Assembly: GCA_030144725.1 (NCBI GenBank)
Contig: JASKMD010000029.1
Coordinates: forward strand, 2,780,346 to 2,844,345
Length of the DNA: 64,000 nucleotides
Source: Haematococcus lacustris
Taxonomy: Eukaryota; Chlorophyta; Chlorophyceae; Chlamydomonadales; Haematococcaceae
Direction: 5' to 3'
The position numbers were made by a program, and so were the translations under genes. Positions within the stretch are counted from its first letter, which is position 1. Every line of letters starts with the position of its first letter. Below the pieces are notes generated by a model that ran no database searches, was not told the DNA's origin, and saw nothing but the letters and a program-made list of their open reading frames with translations. This document shows, one piece after another, positions 55,194-64,000 of this stretch.

Positions 55194-55276
55194 CTATCCC
55201 ACCCCACCCCACCCCACCCCACCCCACCCCACCCCACCCCACCCCACCCCACCCCACCCCACCCCACCCCACCCCA
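55194..55276. repeat. (CCCCA)n satellite
   Basis: About 16 uninterrupted units, the reverse complement of the GTGGG type of 10691-11381. Confidence 0.95.
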
Positions 55277-55283
55277 GCAAACG

Positions 55284-55361
55284 GTGAGTGGCCAGCATGA
55301 AGCAGATTTGCAGGCTCTTGGTACCAAGCCTGATGGCTAGCATGCCCCTTGTTTGCTGCAG
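55284..55361 (+). repeat. Intron-like module 3
   Basis: 78 bp, GTGAGTGGCCAGCATGAAGC...CTTGTTTGCTGCAG. Confidence 0.6.
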
Positions 55362-55489
55362 GTCTAATGTTTACACCCTTCCCTTGTCCTTCCCCTTACC
55401 CACAAACTCACCCGTGTCGCTCCGCTTCCCCCCTCCTGCGCTACACTGCAGCCCCTCCCCTACCTTACCCTCACACTTCCACCACCACC

Positions 55490-55815
55490 TCCCCTCCCCT
55501 CCCCTCCCCTCCCCTCCCCTCCCCTCCCCTCCCCTCCCCTCCCCTCCCCTCCCCTCCCCTCCCCTCCCCTCCCCTCCCCTCCCCTCCCCTCCCCTCCCCT
55601 CCCCTCCCCTCCCCTCCCCTCCCCTCCCCTCCCCTCCCCTCCCCTCCCCTCCCCTCCCCTCCCCTCCCCTCCCCTCCCCTCCCCTCCCCTCCCCTCCCCT
55701 CCCCTCCCCTCCCCTCCCCTCCCCTCCCCTCCCCTCCCCTCCCCTCCCCTCCCCTCCCCTCCCCTCCCCTCCCCTCCCCTCCCCTCCCCTCCCCTCCCCT
55801 CCCCTCCCCTCCCCT
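55490..55815. repeat. (CCCCT)n satellite, 326 bp
   Basis: About 65 perfect pentamer units, ending directly at CTGCAG. Confidence 0.95.
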
Positions 55816-55894
55816 GCAGCCATGAGCAGTAAGCAAGAGCAGCAGCCAAGAGCAGGAGGTAGGAGGCGCTTGGAGCGACAGCCAGGACTTCCGG

Positions 55895-55932
55895 TGAGTG
55901 CACATGCTTGCTGGCTGATGTTTGCTTGCAGT
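55895..55932 (+). repeat. Intron-like module 4 (short)
   Basis: 38 bp, GTGAGTGCAC...TTTGCTTGCAG; the following 70 bp match 2751-2815. Confidence 0.45.
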
Positions 55933-56085
55933 TGTCGACAGCTGGAGCATGGCAGGTGTAGCATGGCCTGGATGATTGCAAGCAAGGCGGTAGAGCAGCA
56001 ACAAACAAGGAGCCAGCAAGTACTGTACCCTCCCCGTACCCCGTACCCCGTACCCTACCCCGGCGGCGTGACACGGAGCATAACT

Positions 56086-56160
56086 GTAAGTGGCCAGTCC
56101 TTGCACATGAGTGGTCCCCAATGCCAAGCCTAAATGCAAGGATGCCTCTTGCTGCCGCAG
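56086..56160 (+). repeat. Intron-like module 5
   Basis: 75 bp, GTAAGTGGCCAGTCCTTGCA...CTTGCTGCCGCAG, followed by GTCTGATGGTCACAC as after the other modules. Confidence 0.6.
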
Positions 56161-56403
56161 GTCTGATGGTCACACTGCTGCCCCTTGCCCCCTTCCCCCT
56201 TCCCCCTTCCCTGCCCAAGCCCACCACCACCACTTCCGAGTCTGCCACCTACCTACCCTCCTCCCCTCCTCCCCTCTTCTCTCCTCTCCCCCACCCAATG
56301 GCACCCAGCAGCCCTTGGCGTAGCAGCCTGGAGCGGGCAGCCTGGAGCGGGCAGCCCGGAGTGGGCAGTCTGGAGCGGGCAGCCTGGAGCGGGCAGCCTG
56401 GAG

Positions 56404-56660
56404 CCAGCCTAGCCTAGCCTACCCGCCTAGCCTAGCCTAGCCTACCAGCCTAGCCAGCCTAGCCTACCCCAGGCTAGCCTTGCCTAGGCTAGCCTACCCT
56501 AGCCTACCCTAGCCTAGCCTACCCCAGCCTAGCCTAGCCTAGCCTACCCCAGCCTAGCCTAGCCTAGCCTACCCCAGGCTAGCCTTGCCTAGGCTAGCCT
56601 ACCCTAGCCTACCCTAGCCTAGCCTACCCCAGGCTAGCCCAGCCTAGCCTAGCCCAGCCT
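56404..56660. repeat. (AGCCT)n satellite
   Basis: CCTAG/CCTACC pentamer variants over 250 bp with a duplicated internal block (near 56459-56490 and 56570-56600). Confidence 0.9.
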
Positions 56661-56934
56661 GATTTGGTGCCATGGGGCATAGGCAGCAAGGCAAAGTGCT
56701 TAGCAGTCCCGTGATAAGGTGTTAGCCCATAGCAATGAGGTGCAGCCAGTCCTTGTGGTTGTGCACATGACATATGTGGTGAGCAATGCATGAGTCGTTG
56801 TGTTGTTGTTGTAGTGATGTTGTGTGGTGTTGTTGTGTGGTGTTGTCACCTTCCATCAATGCATGTGCTTAGCACCAGCAATACATGCCGTTTGTTGTGG
56901 TGTTGCGAGGTGTTCGGGCGTCGTTGCATACGTT

Positions 56935-57715
56935 GTGGCAGAACCCTGTAGCCGTGCGGCAGGACCCTGTGAACATGTGTCGTAGGACCCTGTAGCCGTG
57001 CGGCGGGACCCTGTGAGAATATGTGGTAGGACCCTGTAGCCGTGCGGCAGAACCCTGTAGACGTGTATCGTACGACCCTGTAGCCGTGCGGCACAACCCT
57101 GTAAGAATGTGTCGCAGAACCCTGTAGCCGTGCGGCAGAACCCTGTAGACGTGTGTCGTAGGACCCTGTAGCCGTGCGGCAGAACCCTGTAGACTAATGT
57201 CGTAGGACCCTGTAGCCGTGCGGCAGAACCCTGTAGCCTAATGTAGCAGGACCCTGTAGCCGTGCGGCAGAACCCTGTAGCCTAATGTAGCAGGACCCTG
57301 TAGGCGTGCGGCAGGACCCTGTAGACGTGCGTCGTAGGACCCTGTAGGCGTGCGGCAGAACCCTGTGAGAACGTGTCGCAAAACCCTGTAGCCGTGCGGC
57401 AAAACCCTGTGAGAACGTGTCGCAAAACCCTGTAGCCGTGCGGCAAAACCCTGTAGCCTAATTTAGCAGGACCCTGTAGGCGTGCGGCAGGACCCTGTAG
57501 CCTAATGTGGCAGGACCCTGTAGGCGTGCGGCAGAACCCTGTAGGCGTGTGTCGCAGAACCCTGTAGCCGTGCGGCAGAACCCTGTAGACATGTGTCGCA
57601 GGACCCTGTAGCCGTGCGGCAGAACCCTGTAGACGTGTGTCGTAGGACCCTGTAGCCGTGCGGCAGAACCCTGTGGCCCAGGACCCTGTACAGGGTCGGT
57701 AGGACCCGGTACAGG
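56935..57715 (-). repeat. Satellite array 2, inverted relative to array 1
   Basis: AGGACCCTGTAG and AGAACCCTGTAG alternate with CCGTGCGGC and CGTGTGTCGT/CCTAATGTAG spacers, about 38 motif copies. Its reverse complement (GGCTACAGGGTTCTGCCGCAC) is the array 1 unit. Ends with a palindrome copy at 57680. Confidence 0.95.
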
Positions 57716-57857
57716 GTTAGGTAACTTTTCAAATAGTTATAACATCGCAGCAACTTTGAGTTTTTCAACGATTACAACGGCGATGAGTCGGCCTTTCCTG
57801 GGGCTATCTGCAGTACGCCTCCCGGGAAGAAATGACGTAGGCGACTTCCGGCCTTAA

Positions 57858-58774
57858 TCGGCGCGAGTGGAGGGACGGCTTGCATATGAGCAGGCACAGC
57901 TTGCCTGGTCCAGGCTGGCTCAGGGATCACATCAGGTGCTTCATGTGCCGCAATGGTGGTTGTGAAGTAGGCCTGCAGATGCTGATGCCACTTGTCAATG
58001 GGAACCATGGACTGCTGGCGTGCGTGCTTGACTCGGAGCATCTTGAGTGCATCCCCAGGGTTGTGCTTGAGCATGTCTAGAAGCTTGGCAGCTCTGTGCT
58101 TGGACCACGCAGACTTAGCTCTCGCAACCAGCCTCCTATAGGCCTGCTTTCTAGCCCTGCAAAGGTGCAAAGCCTCCCCGCTACGCAGAGCCTGCCTGAG
58201 TGCGGCTTTAGCCTCCTTGCATGACCGGTCAAACCAGGCAGGCTTAACTGTGGTGTGCTTGTCAACGCGTGCCAGCGGGCAGAGCCTTGGCTTGAGCATC
58301 CCCGCACTGCCCGCAGCCCGTGATATGATGTCATGCACAAAGCGGTTGATGGAGTCAGGGTGTGTGCCTTGCTCAACAGCCTGCTGGACAGCCATGACCT
58401 CCTCTTCCAAGGCAATAAGGGCACCCACATACCGTGCAGCCTGATCTGGCTTCCATTGCAACTGTGGGCCAGTGTGGCAGTCAGCATTGCAGGTGTGAAT
58501 GGGCGTAGTGGCTTGTGCTGGTGCCTTGAAAGACAGGGTGATGGGGGAGTGGTCAAACTCATGACAAGCGTCGGGAAAGGAAGATGTGTGGCTCAAAGAG
58601 TAATCCGACTCACTCATGATGATGTGCTCCGTGCGGGTGCTAGCTCTACAGGTGCGCTGCCCCATGTCCCCATGTCCCCTGCCGGTAGTGGCAACAAGGC
58701 CTGTAGCTGACAGCACGTCAATCAACTCCCTGCCCGCTTGGTTAGACTTGGCCGGGCCAATCGTAGGCACGCAG
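57858..58774 (-). pseudogene. LINE fragment: endonuclease C-terminus and linker
   Basis: The open frame from 58770 starts within the apurinic-type endonuclease domain (SNQAGRELIDVL, then FDHSPITLSF, the SDH-type end of the fold). It continues with a basic linker (WFDRSCKEAKAALRQAL, AYRRLVARAKSAWSKHRAAKLLDML, KWHQHLQAYF). It is truncated at the 5' end by the original insertion, so the catalytic N-terminal endonuclease motifs are absent. It joins the RT piece through the TTAA at 57854. Confidence 0.8.
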
Positions 58775-58794
58775 CACTAACAGCCAGGGTTTGA
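58775..58794. repeat. Target-site duplication of the LINE, right copy
   Basis: Partner of 25814-25833 with one mismatch. Confidence 0.8.
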
Positions 58795-58903
58795 CTTGTC
58801 GTTCAACTGAGACTCACAGGCATGGACGCAGTCAATACATGGGCGTGATAATTCTTTGCGTTGCAAAACACATGCTAAACCTCAGCACGTCTGTTCCTAA
58901 GAC

Positions 58904-59442
58904 ATGCGGCTGCCCAGCGTCGCCAGTGTGCTGACAATCGCCGGCCTGGGAACATTGTTGCACTGCACGTACCTCGTGATTGAGCGTGAGCGTGACAGCG
59001 TAATCTGTTGCTGCTACGCTCCTCAGCACATCATTGACTCCTGGTCCATGCAAGCGCAGTCAGAAAGACGCTGAAGCTGTCCCAGGAGTTGTACGAGGGA
59101 CTTACTCCCCTGCTGCTACTGGAGCTATTAGTAGGAACACTAACCTCACTGCTAGGTAAGCTGCAACCCCACTCAGGGTGTGGGTGATGCACTGTCTTAA
59201 GGCACATCCGTGTGAAATGCATGCAGGTTCATTCCTAATGGCAGGCCCGCTGCGGGTCGCTGTCAGCGCTCGCCACAACAGGTGTTGACAAGCTGTTGAA
59301 GTGCATGACCTCTACACAGCAGTCAGGGCGAGATGTCAGCAATGTCTTTGCTGTTTGCAGGAGTTCTGACGTGGGTAGCTTGCGAGTGGACTTCATGTCT
59401 TTCAACACTCGCAGCAAAGCCTTCACAATTCCTGTCAAATGA
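58904..59442 (+). CDS. EMC5: EMC5 (ER membrane complex subunit 5 / MMGT family), 4 exons
   Basis: Exons 58904-58999, 59086-59155, 59227-59281, 59361-59442; all introns GT-AG, and 303 nt give 100 residues. Exon 1 encodes the first membrane helix (SVLTIAGLGTLLHCTYLVIE), matching the LxHAAYS-type helix of the family. Exon 2 gives ELYEGLTPLLLLELLVGTLTS, the second helix after the conserved acidic-Pro segment. Exon 4 ends with VDFMSFNTRSKAF, matching the DFMxFNxRGRAF signature of plant members. EMC5 is a core membrane subunit of the complex that inserts tail-anchored and multipass proteins into the ER. Size is at the short end of the family (about 105-130). Its upstream region was cut by the 33-kb nest 110 bp before the start, which may have removed or replaced its promoter. 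Confidence 0.85.
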
Positions 59443-60223
59443 CCAAAGCGGCATTTGGGCCGCCATGCAGCGAGCTAGGCTGTAGACATGGATAGGCCAG
59501 AGGTGCATGGTTCACCATGCCTGCTGCAATCTTCAGTACGCAAGCCGTGGTAGTTTGTTGTCGCTGCGCACTTCCTTGCATGTAGCAACAGGCTGTTGAG
59601 CCCTGCAGGCCTAGGCCACAGGTCTCGGCCTAGGTCCACATGCCTGCATGCAAGCCATCCATCACTTAGGTATGTGCTCCGTGATGACAGGGAAATGAGT
59701 GGTTTGTGTGAGCTTGCAGTCAGCAGCTGAGGTTAAAACCTGGTAGGTGACCCGGCTTTGACGCTGCATGGAGGGAATCGAGGAGCTTGTTTGAAGCTGG
59801 CTGGCATACAGCAACAGTTAGTCAAGTGCAAGGGAGGGAGGGGGACTGGCTGAGGTGTGTTGGTGACTGGCCGAGGGTATGTGCTGTGTAAGATGTTAGT
59901 GTGGGCTGCTGTTGCATCGTGAGCAGTGCACTGCCAAGGTGGTTCAGCAGCCCTACCATCCTCCGCTAGCTGAGAGCGGCTGGTAGGCTGAGCTTTGCTG
60001 CTGGGCCTCACCAGTGCCATTGACTGTGCACTGTGCCATTCACCAGTTCACCAGTGCCTTTCACGGCATCGAAGTATTCATTGGGTTGCGAGCGCCGCGT
60101 CTTCTTCAATCAACTTCCGGCCCTCACTCACTTGTCATCTGCGCTTTTCGCTTTTGTTCCGGAGCGTGCACATCGTATCCCAGAAGCTGCTGGGTCGATT
60201 AGTCTAAGGGTAGAACACTTGTT
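59443..60223. other. Intergenic between EMC5 and the ferredoxin gene
   Basis: No gene seen. Contains the dispersed repeat at 59776-60029. Confidence 0.5.
59776..60029 (-). repeat. Dispersed repeat, inverted partner of 13938-14175
   Basis: Reverse complement matches with scattered changes, including the CAGCCTACCAGCCGCTCTCA core. Confidence 0.75.
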
Positions 60224-61573
60224 ATGGCGACCATCTTGGGACGTGGGACACTGCCCAACGGCGCTACTCGGCATCCAGCCTGCAGGGGTACAGTATGCGT
60301 GCGGGCTGTGCAGCAAGCACCAGAGAAGGAGACGGAGGCAAAGGCGAGCACGGTGTGTTCGTCTTTGCTCTGCACTTAAGGGCTGCGCGCCAGTAATCAC
60401 AACTGCATCACGACGCTCCTCACAGGGCGACAGGCCGCAAGCGAGCGCTCCCAGGAGCATGCTTGTGGAGCTGGGTCCCATTGGCTTGACATTTGGGACA
60501 GCGGTTGAAGAGAATGCCTGCAGCACAGCCGGCTCAGATCAGCCACCTCTCAAAAGCATACACAGCATGACCACAGCAGAATGGCGAGCCCAGTATGAGA
60601 AGGACGGCATGGTTGACCTGTGGGTAGAGGAAGAGTTCAATGCTGGTTCACGCCTGGTGGTGAGTACATTGCCTTCAGCCCACAATCCTAAACATCAATC
60701 TCCACTACCTGTGTTGTCCTTAGGGCTTTGTTGCCTCCAGGTGCTGTGCCAGATAGCACCTTACAGGCTGCTCATCAGCTGAGGGTCAGCTCACAGGTGC
60801 AAATGTGGCTCTGAGGTCAGCATGGTTGGCTCCACAAGGCCTGAGTGCCTCTTTGGCTGCAGGGTGGCAGAGCTGTGCACAGAGGTTGCACGTATGGCAT
60901 CAACACTGGAGAGGGGCCTTCGCAAGGGACAGCCGCAGTGCACAAGGTCAAGATCCATGACCACTATGGGCAGCAGACCGTGGATGTCCAAGTGCCAGAG
61001 GACAGGTGTGCTGGGCAGCCCTCTCCATGCGGCCTAGCATGGCTGGCAGGCGGCAAGTGCAGTAGCTCCTTGCAAGGCAGCAGCAGGCAGTGGACAAGCA
61101 CCTTGCGCACCCCTTACATTTGGTAGCAATGCATGTCTGCAGGTACATCTTATGGGAGGCAGAAGACGAGGGGCTGCAGTTGCCCTATGCCTGCCGCATG
61201 GGCTGCTGCACCGCATGCGCTGTACGCATCAAGGAGGGAGCCATGCACCAGCCTGAGGCGTTAGGGATCAGCAAGGAGCTGAAGGAGCAGGGGTATGGCC
61301 TCATGTGCGTGGGCTACCCATTGACAGGTATGGCTAGGCTGGTGCAGCAAAGGGTGGGAGCCAGGTGCACCTGCTGCCACCTGGCTAATCACTAAAAGCA
61401 CGCTGCCTCTGGTGGTGATGCTTACAGACCTGGTGCTAGAGACGGTGAGCGAGGACGAGGTCTATGAGCTGCAGTTCGGTGAGTACTTTGCCAAGCAAGC
61501 CCTGGACCCCACGAACGCCGTCAACATTGAGCGCGACGACTATGCGCTCAGCATAGCTAACATGGATGAGTGA
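60224..61573 (+). CDS. FDC2: FdC2-like plastid [2Fe-2S] ferredoxin, 5 exons
   Basis: Exons 60224-60352, 60426-60659, 60863-61005, 61143-61327, 61428-61573; phases close to 278 residues. Exon 1 resembles a chloroplast transit peptide (MATILGRGTLPNGATRHPAC, basic, Ser/Thr/Ala). Exon 2 is a weakly conserved N-terminal extension. Exons 3-4 carry the ferredoxin fold: VKIHDHYGQQTVDVQVPEDR, then YILWEAEDEGLQLPYAC and the cluster ligands Cys186, Cys191, Cys194 (CRMGCCTAC) and Cys224 (LMCVG). The C-terminal extension (EDEVYELQFGEYFA, IERDDYALSIANMDE) is what separates FdC2 from photosynthetic PetF ferredoxins. FdC2 acts in the chloroplast stroma, probably with a specialised electron-transfer partner; it has a different midpoint potential from PetF in plants. 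The sequence after TTCG at about 61479 also fits a donor (GTGAGT), but reading through gives the conserved end. Confidence 0.9.
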
Positions 61574-62120
61574 CGCAGCCTTCACGCTGCTGCCTGTGGT
61601 ACTGTGAAACAGAAACGCCATGCTGCTGGGTGTCAGGCCTGGGTGAGCGCCTACACGCTGGGTGCTTCCATTCACTGGTGTGCATACCCCGGTTGCGTGC
61701 ATCCGTGCAGCAGTCTGTGAGGTTCGAGACATGGTGTGCAGCAGGTTGTTTGGCTGGCTACTGATTAGACAGCGCCATGAGGACAGCGTCATGCTACGTT
61801 GATCACTTGTCGGCGTTTGGCAGGAGGCCCCTCAGTGTTCATGGACGTGCCCTGTGCTCCCAGGGAATGTGTGCTATGAAACAGCAGATGAAGAGGAGCC
61901 AGGAATGCATACCGTGGAGGTAAGGGAGTTCACAGTCAAACAGGCACACTGGCAGGTCGTGAATTGCATGACCTCGTTTTCAATGTAGCAGGGAGTTCTT
62001 GATCTAGTGACGTGTGCGGGATGTGGGCATGAGAGTTAGAGTGTGTTGACGGAGAGCTGTACATGCAGGGGCGGGAGGGTGGCGCCACTGAAATGTGACC
62101 CAGTCACTACCTGGTACCAA

Positions 62121-62125
62121 TGTAA
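62121..62125 (+). terminator. Likely poly(A) signal TGTAA of the ferredoxin gene
   Basis: TGTAA about 550 nt after the stop and shortly before the transposon at 62170. Confidence 0.5.
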
Positions 62126-62169
62126 AGTGGTGGCAGTCTGATCGTGCATGATGATTCACTGCCTGTCCG

Positions 62170-63386
62170 TCGGGTGTTCCCAACTAACAGAAAATGACAG
62201 GGAACCGACCCTTATTAGTAGGACGGCTGTAACTCTGCACTCACTGCGCCAAATACTATGCTAGATGATTCACAACGTAGCCAACCCAGCCAGCTACCTT
62301 TCAACCATCCAGAATAACTATGCAGTTAGTAGGCCGTGCACAGCAAAGCATCAAAGTTAGTGATTCAAATTTGGGCCGTTGCGGGGCATGCAGTCGTCGC
62401 TGCGACCGCCTTCGTCACTTAGGCTGCTCTACATGCGCATGCGCGTCGGCAGCAGCAGTCGGATCGGAAAGCGGTTGCGGCGATGTGGCAATGAGCCCAC
62501 CTCCCCCCCTTACCTAGAGGGCAATGCCACAGCTCGACCATTGGGACTTACAGCATGCTACTTACTAGGTTAAGCTCCTCTCAGACATTGTTACACACGC
62601 TCATACTCAGCTATGTTAAAAGCTCACTTTGGTCTGTGACCCCCAACTCCCTTAGCCGATCTCAGGACCAGGGCCATGCAGTCAGTCGCACAACTCCACA
62701 CCATGTCCGAATCAGGACTCGTCTCCTCTGAGAGTTATACTCCCCTACATGCCATCCACCTGCGTGCAAAGTTTCATAGCTCAACTGCCACCCCACAGCC
62801 CCGTGGCCCTGATTCTGCTTGGAGAACATGATGTCACTTTGATGATGTCAAACTGATAGAGGCCTGGGCTGTTTAACGTGCGGTTTGTTTCAACAAATGC
62901 GCCAAGGGGTCAAGAACAAACATTTTGTGGCCGTTTTCCTGTGGGTGCAACGGGTGCAACACACAGTGGAGGAGGGGGGGGGTGTAACCCGGTGATACCT
63001 CAGTGTGCGCCGACCCAAATGGTGTATTCGGCGGAAGTGAGCACATCTATTATGTTTCAATCACCCCGTCTACGCGCCCTGCACGCCCGGCAGGCATCGC
63101 GTTGGGTGTTGGCCGGACATTCCATTTGTGCACAACCAGCTCACTACGCCAGATAGATGGCGCCACAGGGATGTGGCTCACCGTCCCAAGGATACCCGTC
63201 TCGCCGCTGTGATTTGTTCGCGGGCACATGTGGCAGTACGCGAGCAAAGACTCCAATGTCGTGCGCTGATGGTCAGATGACGCGCATTGATTTGCAGCTA
63301 CCAATGTGCCAAACGCTATCGAAAACGATGCAGTATTGAGAGAGTACATGCATGCATATTACCAACCCCATGTTGGGAACACCCGA
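62170..63386 (+). mobile_element. TIR DNA transposon, copy 2 (1217 bp)
   Basis: Perfect 15-bp TIRs TCGGGTGTTCCCAAC (62170-62184) and GTTGGGAACACCCGA (63372-63386), with 7-bp duplication CTGTCCG (62163-62169, 63387-63393). The first 165 and last 340 bp align with copy 1. The middle 700 bp is absent from copy 1 and contains a copy of repeat R3. No transposase frame. Confidence 0.9.
62543..62789 (-). repeat. Dispersed repeat R3, copy 3, inside the TIR transposon
   Basis: The reverse complement carries the CTAAGGGAGTTG, CCAAAGTGA and CCTAGTAAGTAGCATG landmarks of R3. Confidence 0.7.
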
Positions 63387-63393
63387 CTGTCCG

Positions 63394-64000
63394 TCAAGTG
63401 CGTGCAGCTGTGAGCATGAAAAGATGGTATGGTACAAATCTCTAACTTCGTGCAAATTGTGCAAGTTAATCCACCTTGGTAGCGAAACCCTTACAGGTTC
63501 TCGTCAGCCATATCTCTGTAGACTGAAAACAAAGGATGCTGCATTTGACAGGCATTCCCCTCATGGACGCACGCTCTAGTCGAGCCAATCCTGCCCTGAA
63601 GCCCCTGCCAAGACGACATGAGCACCATCAAGGAATTGAACACAACAGCATCACTAACAGTATGCGAGATACTCACCTCACATGCGCATATATCTAATAG
63701 CTAGTTGCAGCCTGCATCTCTCCCAGCGCTGTGCCACCATTCTCCAAATCAGGCCACGCAGATTGGTTTAAGCCCAACCCATTCCCCTCCACACAACCAC
63801 CAGCCCACAGGTAGATATGTACAGACAAACATAACTCATTCAACATGGAACAACATGTGCTTCAGCACTGTCTGTAAGCTGATTGAGCCCTCGAGCTGCA
63901 GAGGGTCAGATCAGGCCAGCCCAGGTCACCTGCTATGGCTGGCTGGCACCTGCTCTCGTCTGCAGCTGTAGAGCAGCTGTCTAGCAAGCTGCCTCGCCTA
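63394..64000. other. Right end, no supported gene
   Basis: Only short frames; nothing recognised. Confidence 0.4.

Larger units (their letters stand above)
51357..57853. mobile_element. 6.5-kb satellite-rich block inserted at TTAA
   Basis: Bounded by TTAA at 51353-51356 and 57854-57857. Ends are GGCCTGG... and ...CCGGCC, a very short inverted match. Removing it with one TTAA restores the LINE frame (...PPLAP-I-N-LHECLG...). It consists of repeat R3, array 1, R3 again, GTGCAGGGTTTCG repeats, the intron-like modules with pentamer satellites, and array 2, which is array 1's motif inverted. No transposase. It could be a foldback-like or piggyBac-type non-autonomous element, or a composite. Confidence 0.55.
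25834..58774 (-). mobile_element. 5'-truncated non-LTR retrotransposon (LINE), split by nested insertions
   Basis: The LINE is read on the minus strand in three pieces: endonuclease end and linker (58774-57858), start of the reverse transcriptase (51352-51179), and the rest of RT, a zinc finger and the 3' tail (27854-25834). Joining the pieces at the duplicated TTAA and GCTGG keeps one continuous frame, which supports a single original insertion. Its 3' tail carries two copies of TGATGTGGCTTACACC (plus strand) separated by an A-rich piece, a typical LINE tail structure. The 20-bp duplication at 25814-25833 and 58775-58794 fits target-primed insertion. The element sits about 110 bp upstream of the EMC5 start codon and 780 bp after BCCIP. 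Confidence 0.8.

Noticed and set aside
55288..56248. Long Leu-Pro-Ser-Pro and Gly-Arg-Glu frames
   Set aside because: Products of the (CCCCT)n satellite in all frames.

Overview
The window is nuclear DNA of a GC-rich eukaryote, most likely a chlamydomonadalean green alga. The evidence is short GT-AG introns in every host gene, TGTAA poly(A) signals, a chloroplast-type ferredoxin with a leader, an SP-rich secreted protein and very heavy mini- and microsatellite content. The recurring TnpB/Fanzor-like 3' fragments and pentanucleotide satellites remind me of Haematococcus, but I could not test that. There are no bacterial-type operons, rRNA or CRISPR.

Host genes, with exons placed by reading splice sites and checking that phases close: two secreted low-complexity proteins (1246-2110 + and 16250-18369 +), an EamA/DMT-family membrane transporter (10288-5552 -, 8 exons), a BCCIP/Bcp1 homologue (22919-25033 +, 5 exons), EMC5 of the ER membrane complex (58904-59442 +, 4 exons) and an FdC2-like plastid ferredoxin (60224-61573 +, 5 exons). 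A long open frame built on a 30-bp repeat (20138-22246) is doubtful. Five 3' fragments of a TnpB/Fanzor-like gene family lie between 8.3 and 25.7 kb. Two copies of a TIR transposon family with 15-bp TIRs and 7-bp target duplications lie near the two ends of the window.

The centre (25834-58774) is a 33-kb nest of mobile DNA between BCCIP and EMC5. The oldest layer is a minus-strand non-LTR retrotransposon flanked by a 20-bp duplication. Inside it are (i) a chromovirus C (27855-51178, TSD GCTGG) and (ii) a 6.5-kb satellite block between two TTAA sites (51357-57853). Removing either at its duplicated target restores the LINE reading frame. C in turn holds chromovirus A (28761-34966, plus strand, TSD CCGGG) and a rearranged element B (38336-49235).

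The most interesting object is B. It is a Ty3-like gag-pol polyprotein with a complete C5-cytosine DNA methyltransferase domain between RNase H and integrase; its second, inverted partial copy shows that the 3' end encodes a PHD finger after the integrase. An element carrying both a DNA methylation writer and a chromatin reader could mark or target its own insertions. A, B and C also show three different gag/pol arrangements: an in-frame UGA, a single open frame, and a canonical -1 slippery heptamer.
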